Part shown: positions 28,062-36,295 of the stretch, piece by piece
How the letters are laid out: each line of letters starts with the position of its first letter
How positions within the stretch are numbered: the stretch's first letter is position 1
NCBI RefSeq assembly: GCF_026283925.1
Contig: NZ_JAPDPF010000005.1
Location: forward strand, 248,001 to 312,000
Reading direction: 5' to 3'
Length of the DNA: 64,000 bases
From: Dyella halodurans
GTDB lineage: Bacteria; Pseudomonadota; Gammaproteobacteria; Xanthomonadales; Rhodanobacteraceae
Program-made: the position numbers and the translations under genes
Notes under the pieces: generated by a model
What the model saw: the letters and a program-made list of their open reading frames with translations, nothing else
Database searches by the model: none
What the model was told of the DNA's origin: nothing

Positions 28062-29633
28062 TCAGTTGGCTGCCGCGCTCACCAGCTTCAGCACATCGTT
28101 CCACGGCGTCGGACCCTCGTGCATCGCGTAGACGGTGTCGACCTGCAGATGTTCGCGTTCGACGGCTTGCACGACTTCATGCATCAGCTGCGGGTCGTAC
28201 AGGCTGTGATCCGCATTGAGCGCGAGCGTGTCACTGGCGTAGAGCAAGTGATGCTGCGGGAAATACACCATGTACTGGCGTTCCGTCGAGGCGCCGCGCA
28301 AGGGATATAGCACGACGCGATTGGCGCCTCGGCCAATCTCGGTCTTCTTCGCCACGTCGATCCAATGTGGCGCCCTGGGCTGGGTCTGCAAGGCGTCAGG
28401 ATGGAGGCTATGCGGTGACGACACCAGCCGCGCGAGCAGCGGCCGGTTGAGATCGAGCGCATACACCGGCAGCCCCTCGGCGACGGCTTGGCGAACGCCG
28501 GCGATATGCGGCCAGGAATCGGAGGAGGTGAGCACGCCCTTGATGGGCGTATTCGGGTACTCGTCGTGGGCCTTGGCCAGGATCCCTTGCGCAAACGTGG
28601 ACGAGATAGGTGCCTCCAGGACCAGCACGCCATCGTCCTGCTTGATCAGGGTCGTGCTCCACGAACCGCGGTAAAGCTCGATACCGGGTGCAAGTTCAAT
28701 GCGGGACTTGTCGCTGAACGGGCGGTCCCAGCCCTTGGATTGGGCGCTCTTCGAGGCGACGGCGGCATCCATGGCAAACGATTTATCGTCCAGCTTGTTG
28801 TTGAAGTTCGCATCGACGATCTGGGTCGACTGCCACGGCACGTCGTTACGCAGCTCAACCAGGTTGGTCGGAAGCACGAGGCCCTGGAAAAGGTGCCAGT
28901 TGTCGAAATAGACGCGCTGCCTGACATCGCCCCAGGCGTACCAGAAGTCGTGGAAGGTCCGCGTGCTTTCCATCGCATCGGGCAGATGGTTGCTGGCATT
29001 GAGCAGCACGCGAATCGGCGCACCTTCCCAGGTGAACTCGACCACGCTGTGGGCTGTGCCACGCAACCATTGCGACGGCGCATAGTGCAGGTCCGATGCC
29101 GCGGAAGCATTGAGCAGAAGGCGTTCCGGGCCCAGCGCCAAGGCGTCGCGGGTGGTATCGAGGTCGGCCAGCGAGCAGGGGCTGTCGCCCTTTTCGCCGC
29201 GGTAAACGCCCGCGTGCGGCGTGGCGACCAGGGTCTGGGTGATTTCAGACTGATGCGGGTCCGATTCCGGCCAGGTGACATGAGCGACGCGAACGAGTCG
29301 GCCCTTGTCGAAATCCAGCATGAGGTCATCGCGCTCATACGCCGTGATGAAGGGCTGCTGGCGGTACGACTGCTCGGTTAGCGCGGTGTGGCCGGTAGTC
29401 TGGTAATGCACGTTGCCGATCGCACCGAGCTTTTGGCGTCCGCCCATGGCCGTGATGGCCTGGCCGACGCAGGCGCGCGCATCCATGCCATCGCAGCCCA
29501 GGTGTGATTTGCCGGGCACGGGATCTCCGTCATGCGGAGCCTCGGTGGCGATCGCCGGTGCGGCGAGCGCCAAGGCCAGGGTGCTGGCCAGGGAAAGGGG
29601 AGCGTTAGTGCGACTGCGCTTGCGACAATCCAT
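28062..29633 (-). CDS. Secreted MBL-fold-like protein lacking metal ligands
   Basis: The 523-residue protein has an export signal (about residues 1-29) and a C-terminal half with the layout of secreted metallo-beta-lactamase-fold hydrolases: GIELYRGSWSTTLIKQDDGVLVLEAPIS, then IKGVLTSSDSWPHIAGVRQAV where the HxHxDH zinc motif should be, then YFPQHHLLYASDTLAL. The zinc motif is reduced to a single His, so hydrolase activity of the normal kind is unlikely. It may be a binding protein or a changed enzyme. Confidence 0.65.
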   Translation of the reverse strand: MDCRKRSRTNAPLSLASTLALALAAPAIATEAPHDGDPVPGKSHLGCDGMDARACVGQAITAMGGRQKLGAIGNVHYQTTGHTALTEQSYRQQPFITAYERDDLMLDFDKGRLVRVAHVTWPESDPHQSEITQTLVATPHAGVYRGEKGDSPCSLADLDTTRDALALGPERLLLNASAASDLHYAPSQWLRGTAHSVVEFTWEGAPIRVLLNASNHLPDAMESTRTFHDFWYAWGDVRQRVYFDNWHLFQGLVLPTNLVELRNDVPWQSTQIVDANFNNKLDDKSFAMDAAVASKSAQSKGWDRPFSDKSRIELAPGIELYRGSWSTTLIKQDDGVLVLEAPISSTFAQGILAKAHDEYPNTPIKGVLTSSDSWPHIAGVRQAVAEGLPVYALDLNRPLLARLVSSPHSLHPDALQTQPRAPHWIDVAKKTEIGRGANRVVLYPLRGASTERQYMVYFPQHHLLYASDTLALNADHSLYDPQLMHEVVQAVEREHLQVDTVYAMHEGPTPWNDVLKLVSAAAN

Positions 29634-29775
29634 GGCACATCACCCGATCGCACCCGGGAGTGGGTGTCGCGCAGCGTACGAGCTTCATCGGCGAACGCCG
29701 CCTGCGGGAAGTCATGACTGACTTTCGACCTATATCAGTGGCCCGGGGTTCACCTACCTATTTGCGCGAACCCCA

Positions 29776-29856
29776 TGTAGGAGCGCACCCAGTGCGCGAA
29801 AATCCTGCGGAGTGGCAACGCTGAAGCGCCTATCGCGCACAGGGTGCGCTCCTACA
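29776..29856. repeat. GTAG-type REP element
   Basis: TGTAGGAGCGCACCC begins a 24-base arm (29776-29799) matched, with one mismatch, by its inverted copy at 29833-29856 ending GGGTGCGCTCCTACA. The start matches the GTAG REP family known in Stenotrophomonas and Pseudomonas, which RAYT transposases mobilise. No RAYT gene is in the window. Confidence 0.8.
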
Positions 29857-29900
29857 AAAGAAGCACCGTCGTTTGCCGGCTCACGTTAAGCACGATCGCC

Positions 29901-31103
29901 TCAGCCGCGACGCATGCTCGCCACCAGATCCGCCAACTGCTTCACCGCGGCCTCCGATGCCGCGCGATTCGGCGTGACATCGCTATTGTTGAAATTGCCG
30001 GTCTCGCCAAAGGACTGCACCATCAGGCCATCGCTACGCGGCACCATGCTGAGGTTCCTGGTGGACAGGCCGTAAGTGACTTCAGGTTGGGGAATCAGCC
30101 GCGCGGTCTGGCCGCGCACGGGTATCACCGTGTCGTCATTGAACAAGGCGCGGGCGCCATAGCCCGTCGCGTTGATCAGGGTCGTTTCCGGTAGCGCCAG
30201 CAGCTCGTGCGGCTGGTGGAATTCGCGCACCTCGATCTTGCCGCCGGCAGCGAGGAAGTCGGCCATCAACAAGCGCGCATACGTGCTGATGTTGAACATC
30301 ATGGTCGTGTAGCGGCGCACATACGGCTGCGCAAAGGGATGGTTGCCCGGCGGCAAGTCCACCGAGCGTGGCGTCAGGTCACGCACGCGCTCGTGGAAAT
30401 CGCCGTACTCGGGTTCGTCGGCCACGTCGGTGTGGGACTGGCCCGCCGGCGTATCCGATAGCGCGTAACCCTCGATCCACTCGATCGGCTTGCCCGGCAC
30501 CCCGAGCAGGCTCTGGTACTTGGCATGCGAGATACGCGTCATCTCCTCCCAGCGCTCGGCAAACGCCGCTGCATGCTGTGCGTCGCAGATGCGCGAGTCG
30601 GGCGTCCACAGACCGGACGCGCGCATCGAGTACACATCGGGTGGCAGTGCCTTGGCGTAGATGCGCACCGACATGCCGGCCCGTTGCGCCACCAGGGCCG
30701 AGGTGAGGCCCAGCGCGCCGCAGCCGATCACACCCAACTCGCGCACGCCGGTGCTCTGCGCCATGCGCACGGCCAAAGTGCTCGAACCCCAGGACAACGA
30801 CCAGCCGCTGCCGCCATGCCCGTAGTTGTGCACGATCGCCTTGTGGCCGAGTCGCTCCAGCTCGATGCGTGGCCCTGCCGCACGAAACGGCCGCGTGCAG
30901 ACGTAGACGCCGGTGATCCGGTCCACCTTCGCCTTGATCGGCGCAAGTTCCACGCCATCGGCAAGAAAGCCCGCGGCAGCGCATGCGCGGCCGCCAGCCG
31001 CAGGCGTCGGCACGACCGCTTGTTTCGCGCAGGCCGCCAGCCCTGCCGTGGAAGCCACGGCCAGCGTGGCGCCCGCCTGACGCAGAAATTGACGTCGCTG
31101 CAT
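29901..31103 (-). CDS. DAAO-like FAD oxidoreductase with permuted motif order, Tat-exported
   Basis: The 400-residue product begins MQRRQFLRQAG with a lipobox-like LAAC, so it is Tat-exported and perhaps lipid-anchored. Residues 66-106 (GVYVCTRPFR, then IVHNYGHGGSGWSLSWG) match the C-terminal end of D-amino-acid oxidases, including the substrate Arg (R71 here). The FAD dinucleotide motif GVIGCGALGL, normally at the very N-terminus, comes afterwards at 124-133, followed by the rest of the oxidase and INATGYGA. The order therefore looks circularly permuted. It probably oxidises an amino or imino acid in the periplasm. Confidence 0.8.
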   Translation of the reverse strand: MQRRQFLRQAGATLAVASTAGLAACAKQAVVPTPAAGGRACAAAGFLADGVELAPIKAKVDRITGVYVCTRPFRAAGPRIELERLGHKAIVHNYGHGGSGWSLSWGSSTLAVRMAQSTGVRELGVIGCGALGLTSALVAQRAGMSVRIYAKALPPDVYSMRASGLWTPDSRICDAQHAAAFAERWEEMTRISHAKYQSLLGVPGKPIEWIEGYALSDTPAGQSHTDVADEPEYGDFHERVRDLTPRSVDLPPGNHPFAQPYVRRYTTMMFNISTYARLLMADFLAAGGKIEVREFHQPHELLALPETTLINATGYGARALFNDDTVIPVRGQTARLIPQPEVTYGLSTRNLSMVPRSDGLMVQSFGETGNFNNSDVTPNRAASEAAVKQLADLVASMRRG

Positions 31104-31346
31104 GAAGATTCCCCGGTCGTGAAAGAGTGGCTTGAGCTCCCATCCCGGAGGAATCGGGGGCGCTGGCGGCTACTTCTTATCGGACCCATCTTCCAAAATC
31201 AAATGAACCAGCAAGCCCATCACTTGGTGGAAGGAACCCGCCAGGGCCTTCGCCGTGCCCTGGCCTTGACGCGCCGCTTTCGCGGCAAGGCGGATAATGC
31301 GCATGGATTGGATATGATGCGCCGCAGCCAACGCCGAGATCCGCCC

Positions 31347-31886
31347 ATGAACCCCTCCGACCACGACTTCGATGCCGAACATGACTTCGACGAGGGCGAA
31401 GAAGACGACAACTCGGTCGAGGCCCGCGTCTGGCAGCTGCTGCAGCTGATCAATCCGGGCGACGAAGAGTTGGCGCTGCAGCAGTTCGCGGACTACCGCG
31501 ATGCCGTCGGCCACCAGGACGAGGAAGCGGTCGACCCGGTCGAGATTGTCTCCCGGGTCATCGACTGGCGCTCGGGCTTTGTCGTCGACGGCCAGGATAC
31601 GCGGGCGCTGGTGCAGGCGATCGATGAGCTCGCTTCGCGCTGGAACCTGTCCATCGACTGGGATGGCGATCCAGACGACGACGACTTTCATGCCGACGTC
31701 GATGCCGCTTCGCTGTTCGCCACGGCGTACGATCGCCTCAATGAGCATGGCTATACCTTGTGGGCGCGCGAAACCGACGACGACAGCTACGCCGGCTGGA
31801 TCACCCTGAGCCGCGATAACGAACCATTGCGTGAGCTGGCGACCGTGCTGGGCATCAATATGCGGCTGGGTAGTGAAGTCACCTGA
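31347..31886 (+). CDS. Acidic cytoplasmic protein, possibly DUF6630
   Basis: A soluble, very acidic protein of 179 residues; its first 22 residues are mostly Asp and Glu. No catalytic motif is seen. LLQLINPGDEELALQQFADY and a C-terminal GWITLSRDNEPLRELATVLGI suggest the DUF6630-type family, which I cannot confirm. It stands alone, 243 bases from the divergent oxidoreductase gene. Confidence 0.6.
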   Translation: MNPSDHDFDAEHDFDEGEEDDNSVEARVWQLLQLINPGDEELALQQFADYRDAVGHQDEEAVDPVEIVSRVIDWRSGFVVDGQDTRALVQAIDELASRWNLSIDWDGDPDDDDFHADVDAASLFATAYDRLNEHGYTLWARETDDDSYAGWITLSRDNEPLRELATVLGINMRLGSEVT

Positions 31887-31971
31887 CAGCGCGGCGGTGG
31901 CCGAGGCCGGCCCGAAGGTGTAGATAGCAAGGTGGAAGAGATCCTCTCCACGCTGACCGGAACGGTGCCTC

Positions 31972-32355
31972 GTGATACCTCATTTCACTGACCATGCAGC
32001 GAACGAGCGTACTTACCTGGCATGGGTGCGCACTGCGATATCGGTCATGGCGTTCGGTTTTCTGCTGGAGCGTTTCGATATCTTCCTGACCTACGCGACG
32101 AGGGTGAGCGATCGAGCCGTTACCGGCCTGCATACGCGTGCCTCGGAATGGCTAGGTCTGGGGCTGCTCCTGGTTGGGGCGCTCATCATCCTGGGTGCCA
32201 CCCAGCGCTTCTACCGGAACCGGCGCACCATCGAGGCCGCCGAGAGCTCGCCGTATGGCGACTACTGGATCGCCCGCGTGATGTCCGCTCTGCTGATCAT
32301 CATGGCGCTGTTTCTGATGCTTTATGTCGCCCGGCAAATCGCCGCGCTCGGTTAG
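31972..32355 (+). CDS. DUF202/YidH-family membrane protein
   Basis: The 127-residue protein opens with the family signature NERTYLAWVRTAISVMAFGF and has three membrane helices (about 20-42, 60-77 and 100-123). A GTG at 31972 is the only suitable start. Members are small inner-membrane proteins without known function. Confidence 0.88.
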   Translation: MIPHFTDHAANERTYLAWVRTAISVMAFGFLLERFDIFLTYATRVSDRAVTGLHTRASEWLGLGLLLVGALIILGATQRFYRNRRTIEAAESSPYGDYWIARVMSALLIIMALFLMLYVARQIAALG

Positions 32356-32445
32356 CGCAGGTTCAAGGAAGAATTTATCTACACGCGCTGACGTGGCCGT
32401 AACAAACGTTGGTGTTGAATGCGCGCATCTAACGGAGGGATGCTC

Positions 32446-32976
32446 ATGAACATGCGTATTGGCGGCGTGACAACGATTGGCGTGGCAATCGCCCTCAGCC
32501 TCGCTTGTGGAACGAGCGGCGCTCAGGACCTGGGCAAGCTAGGTAGCATGATTCCCGGCGGCTCCCTGACATCGGGCAGCATGGGCAACGTGGCGGGGCT
32601 GTTGGAGTATTGCGTCAAGAACAACTATCTCGGCGGTAATTCGGGCGCTTCCGGCATCAAGGATCAGCTGCTTGGAAAAATGGGTGGATCGAGCAGCTCC
32701 ACGGCGAGCAGCGGCGAGAAGTCTTCCAGCGCCAGTGACATGCTGGGTCAGCTGACCGGCAGCAAGGAGAAGCACGCGGCAAGCAGCTCGACGGGCGGGA
32801 GTCCGACCAGCGATGCGGGCTACCTTAGCGGTGCGCAGGGCATCCTGCAGGGCAGCGACGGCAAGACCACGGACCTGGCCAGCCTCGGCGGCGGCTCAAG
32901 CGACTTGAAGTCGCAGCTCACCACCAAGGCCTGCGACATGGTGCTGAAGCAGGGCAAGTCGTTCCTTGGCCACTGA
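32446..32976 (+). CDS. DUF2501-family exported protein
   Basis: The product (176 residues) has a signal peptide (cleavage near SGAQ) and a Ser/Gly-rich middle. LEYCVKNNYL at the start of the mature part and ACDMVLKQGKSFLGH at the end match the YjjA/DUF2501 family, with two conserved cysteines that may pair. Three ATGs stand close together; 32446 is six bases from GGAGGG and is chosen. Confidence 0.85.
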   Translation: MNMRIGGVTTIGVAIALSLACGTSGAQDLGKLGSMIPGGSLTSGSMGNVAGLLEYCVKNNYLGGNSGASGIKDQLLGKMGGSSSSTASSGEKSSSASDMLGQLTGSKEKHAASSSTGGSPTSDAGYLSGAQGILQGSDGKTTDLASLGGGSSDLKSQLTTKACDMVLKQGKSFLGH

Positions 32977-33065
32977 CCGGCACGCGTGAGGCACTGCCGT
33001 GGGCATTCACGCATTGGCGCGTTGCGCGCCGATGCGGTGCGCGAGGCCGCAATGACATACGCAGA

Positions 33066-33947
33066 TCAATGATGGTGTTCCTGCAATGGACCCGGTATGT
33101 CACCCCGTTCCATGCCACCGTCCTCCAGCCACCGTTCCGTACATGCCTTTGACTGCGCGATGAGTGCGCGGGCCGACGAGTAATCGTAAGGCGATGTATG
33201 CAGCGGGCACAGGCTCGGCACGATGCGGAGCTCGACCTGGCTGTTGGCAAAATGCTCCGCGTCGTGCACCAGTTGGCGCGACACCAGCAGGCTGAGCGCA
33301 TGCAGGGCGCGCACGATCGCGCCCGTGGGGATCTGTCCGATGGCACAGGCAAAACCGGTCGGCAGAACGACGACGCGGGTGGCACCGAGCTTGATCGCCG
33401 TCGAGATGGGTGTGTTGTTGGCAACACCGCCGTCGACCAGAAGGCGCGCATCGATGCGCACGGGAGGAAACACGCCCGGGATCGCTGCACTCGCCAGCAC
33501 CGCGTCCACCACCGATCCGGATGACAGCAACACTTCTTCGCCCGTCAGCATGTCCGACGCCACGATGTGCAGGGGCAACCTGGCATCTTCCAGGCGCTCA
33601 TAGGCGACATGTTTCTGCAGCAGGGACCGCAGTCCGTAGGAATCCACCAGATAGTCGCGGCGACGCAACAGGCCGATCACGCTGCCCAGGTTGAGCGGGA
33701 AGACATCTCGGCGTCGGATCACGCACCAGAGGCGCTCCAGCTTGTCCGCGCCATCGCGGGTGGGGTCTGCCGCAAAGTAGGCCGCATTGATGGCGCCGGC
33801 CGAGGCGCCCACCATGAACGACGGCGTCTCACCCCAGTCCAGCAGCGCCTGCAGCATGCCCACCTCGACCGCGGCCAGACTGCCGCCGCCTGCCAACACG
33901 AAGGCAGTCCGCCGTGGTGTGCTGCTGATGCTGTCGGTCAGGCTCAT
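33066..33947 (-). CDS. Patatin-like phospholipase
   Basis: This protein of 293 residues contains the oxyanion stretch [14 protein letters not shown], the nucleophile elbow GASAG (Ser near residue 49) and DGGVANNTP with the dyad Asp. That is the full catalytic set of patatin lipid acyl hydrolases. It lacks a signal peptide and is probably cytoplasmic. A GTG at 33956 is an alternative start. Confidence 0.93.
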   Translation of the reverse strand: MSLTDSISSTPRRTAFVLAGGGSLAAVEVGMLQALLDWGETPSFMVGASAGAINAAYFAADPTRDGADKLERLWCVIRRRDVFPLNLGSVIGLLRRRDYLVDSYGLRSLLQKHVAYERLEDARLPLHIVASDMLTGEEVLLSSGSVVDAVLASAAIPGVFPPVRIDARLLVDGGVANNTPISTAIKLGATRVVVLPTGFACAIGQIPTGAIVRALHALSLLVSRQLVHDAEHFANSQVELRIVPSLCPLHTSPYDYSSARALIAQSKACTERWLEDGGMERGDIPGPLQEHHH

Positions 33948-33988
33948 GTCCGTCACCAGGGTGCTGTCGCGTGCGCTCGAACATCAGG

Positions 33989-34717
33989 TCAGAAGGAGGT
34001 GGTCAACCGGGTCAGCCAGTCCGGGCTGATGGACAGGATGGCGGCTTCGAATTTTCGATCCAGCCCGGTCAGGATCAGTGCGCCGACCAGCACGAAGCAG
34101 CCACCCAGCACGCTCTTGGCGACGCCGCCCATCGATGCCAGAGAACCGCGAAGGCGGGTCATGGTCGCGCCGGATACCAGGCTCAGAGCCAGCAGCGGCA
34201 GCCCAGCACCGAGGCCGAACAACATCATCAGCAAGGCTATGTGACCCAGGTTTTTCCCTTGTGCCGCGAGCGTGGTGGCGGCACCGAGCGTGGGACCCAC
34301 GCACGGGCTCCACACCACGCCCAGCAAGAGTCCAATCAGAAACTGGCTCAACAAGCCCTCGCCCTTGATCAAGCCAAGCGCACGCTGACCGCTGGAACCG
34401 ACGCCCGCGCTGGCCCTGGAGAAGAGCACCTGCAAGCGTGATGACAGCATCACGATGCCAAAAGCCACCATGAGCGCCGCTGCCACTTGGCGGAAGGTGC
34501 CCGCGCTCAGGCCAATGGATGCGCCCAGCGTGGCAATGAAAATGCCCACCAGCGCAAACGAGAGACTGAGCCCGAATGCGAGCATGGTGCTGCCAAGCCG
34601 ATGCCTGGAGAGCGCGGACGCGATCAGGATCGGCAGGATGGGCAGTACGCACGGCGACAACAAGGTGGCCGCGCCGGCCACAAAACCCAACACGTACGTG
34701 CCCAGGCCGAAGTCCAT
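33989..34717 (-). CDS. CcdA/DsbD-type thiol-disulfide transmembrane protein
   Basis: A six-helix membrane protein of 242 residues with the two conserved redox cysteines in LLSPCVLPILPIL (C23) and VVWSPCVGPTLG (C139). CcdA-type proteins pass reducing power from cytoplasmic thioredoxin to periplasmic thiol proteins. Its start overlaps the stop of the periplasmic thioredoxin gene by one base, so the pair forms one reducing pathway. Confidence 0.92.
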   Translation of the reverse strand: MDFGLGTYVLGFVAGAATLLSPCVLPILPILIASALSRHRLGSTMLAFGLSLSFALVGIFIATLGASIGLSAGTFRQVAAALMVAFGIVMLSSRLQVLFSRASAGVGSSGQRALGLIKGEGLLSQFLIGLLLGVVWSPCVGPTLGAATTLAAQGKNLGHIALLMMLFGLGAGLPLLALSLVSGATMTRLRGSLASMGGVAKSVLGGCFVLVGALILTGLDRKFEAAILSISPDWLTRLTTSF

Positions 34718-35103
34718 CAGAGTGCCTGTTCCAGCGTCGCGCGTATGGCCTTTTCCTGGGTCTGCCCGGTCGAGCGCGTGACCTCGTGCCCCTGTTTGAA
34801 CACCACGAAGGTCGACTGCTGGTTCACCTTCAGCGCCTTCTCCAGCGCGGTCTCCTTGTCGAAATCCGCCACGAAGATGGTCACGTCCTTCAGCTGCGGC
34901 TCCTTCGACAGTTTGTCGACGATGGGTTGTTGCGCCCGGCAGGTCGGGCACCAGTCTGCATGCAGATAGACCACCACGGGTTTACCGGCGGCCACGGCCT
35001 GGTCGTATTGCGCCTGGTTGAATGGCACCTCGCCAGCGAACGCCGAACCTGCCAGCAACAGGCACATCAATCCTCCCAGATAGCTGAGTTTGTGCGCTTT
35101 CAT
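34717..35103 (-). CDS. Periplasmic thioredoxin-fold protein
   Basis: The 128-residue product has a signal peptide (cleavage near AFAG) and a thioredoxin fold with active site ADWCPTC (C52, C55), matching the C-terminal domain of DsbD. The CcdA-type gene directly follows, so it is presumably kept reduced by that protein. The precursor gene for a Cys-rich peptide about 870 bases away in the opposite direction is a possible client. Confidence 0.9.
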   Translation of the reverse strand: MKAHKLSYLGGLMCLLLAGSAFAGEVPFNQAQYDQAVAAGKPVVVYLHADWCPTCRAQQPIVDKLSKEPQLKDVTIFVADFDKETALEKALKVNQQSTFVVFKQGHEVTRSTGQTQEKAIRATLEQAL

Positions 35104-35212
35104 ATGGGGTCTTGCTCCGTCGTTGGATTGAGTGATGCGAGGCTTGCGCGATCGCGTTGCTTACCTGTTCTTCGCCGATCGCGGGGATGGCGTTACGTGT
35201 CACGCTTGTGTC

Positions 35213-35674
35213 TCACGCCGCGGTGCGAATGCCCAGCATGCGTGCCAGCAAAGTGTCCAGGCTGGCCTTGCCGGGGCCGGCGATCAGCAGCCAGAAGAAG
35301 ATCAGGCTGTACACGACCTCATCGGCTTCAACATAGTCGTCCAGACCCATCAGGTTGCTGGACACGACCAGGGTCACCGCGACGGCCATATTGATCAGCA
35401 TCGGGACGCATACCAGCCGCGTAAACAGGCCGAGCATCAGCAGCAGGCCGCCGAGCAGCTCCGTCCAGGCGGATAGTCCCGCACTGAACGCGGGATAGGG
35501 TATGCCCCAGCCCATGAAGCGCATGGTGAAGCCTTCGAGGTTCTGCACCTTGGCGATACCAGTCTCGAGCCAGAAATAGCCGAACACCACACGAACCGTG
35601 AGTGGTCCCAGCCATTCGATGGTGTGGAGCATCTGAAGCAGGCGCGAAGCGGTGCTGGCGATGAACTGACGCAT
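35213..35674 (-). CDS. DoxX-family membrane protein
   Basis: The protein (153 residues) has four membrane helices with the DoxX signature LTVRVVFGYFWLETGIAKVQNL and LSAWTELLGGLLLMLGLFTRL. DoxX-type proteins accompany DUF692/DUF2063 RiPP operons (for example gigD in Caulobacter). Here the gene is divergent from the precursor gene, and the thioredoxin and CcdA genes follow on the same strand. The ATG at 35674 is chosen; ATGs at 35707 and 35710 are in frame. Confidence 0.85.
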   Translation of the reverse strand: MRQFIASTASRLLQMLHTIEWLGPLTVRVVFGYFWLETGIAKVQNLEGFTMRFMGWGIPYPAFSAGLSAWTELLGGLLLMLGLFTRLVCVPMLINMAVAVTLVVSSNLMGLDDYVEADEVVYSLIFFWLLIAGPGKASLDTLLARMLGIRTAA

Positions 35675-35969
35675 GGTTGCAGGTCCCGGGGAACGAAGTG
35701 CAAACATCATGGGTATGTCGATGAGCCCTCGCCATGTTCGGGCGTCCGCGCTTTCTAGCCCGCCGTCCAATCCTGGGTTGGGCAAGCGCGGCCCACGGCC
35801 ATGCCGGACGATCGGGCACAAGAACCGGATGCGCGGGAACAGTCAACGACCCCCCGGCTATTGAGAATGCGGGTGCTGGATCCATCGGCAAGATCGGTGT
35901 GCCGTATCCGGCAAAACGCTTCCAACGCCGCGAACCATGGCGGCTCTCATGACTTATCAGGAGTGATCC

Positions 35970-36245
35970 ATGAAGACCCACAAACTCAACGGCGCGGCCA
36001 TGGCGATGATGGTTGCCGGTCTGTTCGCCGTCACAACGATGTCCGCTTCGGCGGCCGACAAGACACCCGCCGGCGACTCCGCCACCGTCAAGTGCATGAA
36101 CTCCTCATCGTGCAAGGGCCATGGCTCGTGCAAGCAGGCCACCAACTCCTGCAAGGGCCAGAATTCCTGCAAGGGCCAGGGCTTCACCATGCAGAAGTCC
36201 CAGCAGGACTGTGCGACCGCTCAGGCCGCTGCGAAGCAGAGCTGA
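35970..36245 (+). CDS. Cys-rich exported RiPP precursor, bufferin (BufA2-like)
   Basis: A 91-residue precursor with a Sec signal (about 1-28, SASA-AD) and a mature part holding six cysteines: C42, C48, C54, C61, C67, C81. SCKG recurs (SSSCKGHGSC, NSCKGQNSCKGQG), the pattern expected of a bufferin-type metallophore, in which an MNIO enzyme changes cysteines into copper-binding groups such as thiooxazoles. AGGAG precedes the ATG. It heads an operon with the DUF692 and DUF2063 genes. Likely role: binding copper in the periplasm. The number of modified cysteines is unknown. Confidence 0.85.
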   Translation: MKTHKLNGAAMAMMVAGLFAVTTMSASAADKTPAGDSATVKCMNSSSCKGHGSCKQATNSCKGQNSCKGQGFTMQKSQQDCATAQAAAKQS

Positions 36246-36253
36246 TGTGGACG

Positions 36254-36286
36254 GCGGAGCTTCCTGGTACGTCCGGGAAGCTCCGC
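36254..36286 (+). terminator. Attenuator hairpin between precursor and maturase genes
   Basis: GCGGAGCTTCC pairs with GGAAGCTCCGC (11 bp) around an 11-base loop, starting nine bases after the precursor stop; ACCTTTGT follows. Partial termination here would give much more precursor than enzyme, as RiPP operons often need. The hairpin also covers the only GGAAG near the maturase start. Confidence 0.6.
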
Positions 36287-36295
36287 ACCTTTGTC

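Noticed and set aside
31104-31346. Upstream extension of the acidic protein frame to 30525
   Set aside because: That part overlaps the oxidoreductase gene on the other strand and reads as shadow protein; the ATG at 31347 begins the acidic, plausible sequence.
35836-35866. Possible ECF-sigma promoter (GGAAC, later TATTGA) before the metallophore precursor
   Set aside because: The -10 part and spacing fit no known ECF consensus well; too weak to list as a feature.
36040-36230. Short repeated SCKG units considered as a DNA tandem repeat or CRISPR-like array
   Set aside because: The repetition is in the protein code of the precursor, with variable spacing; no true DNA repeats with spacers exist.
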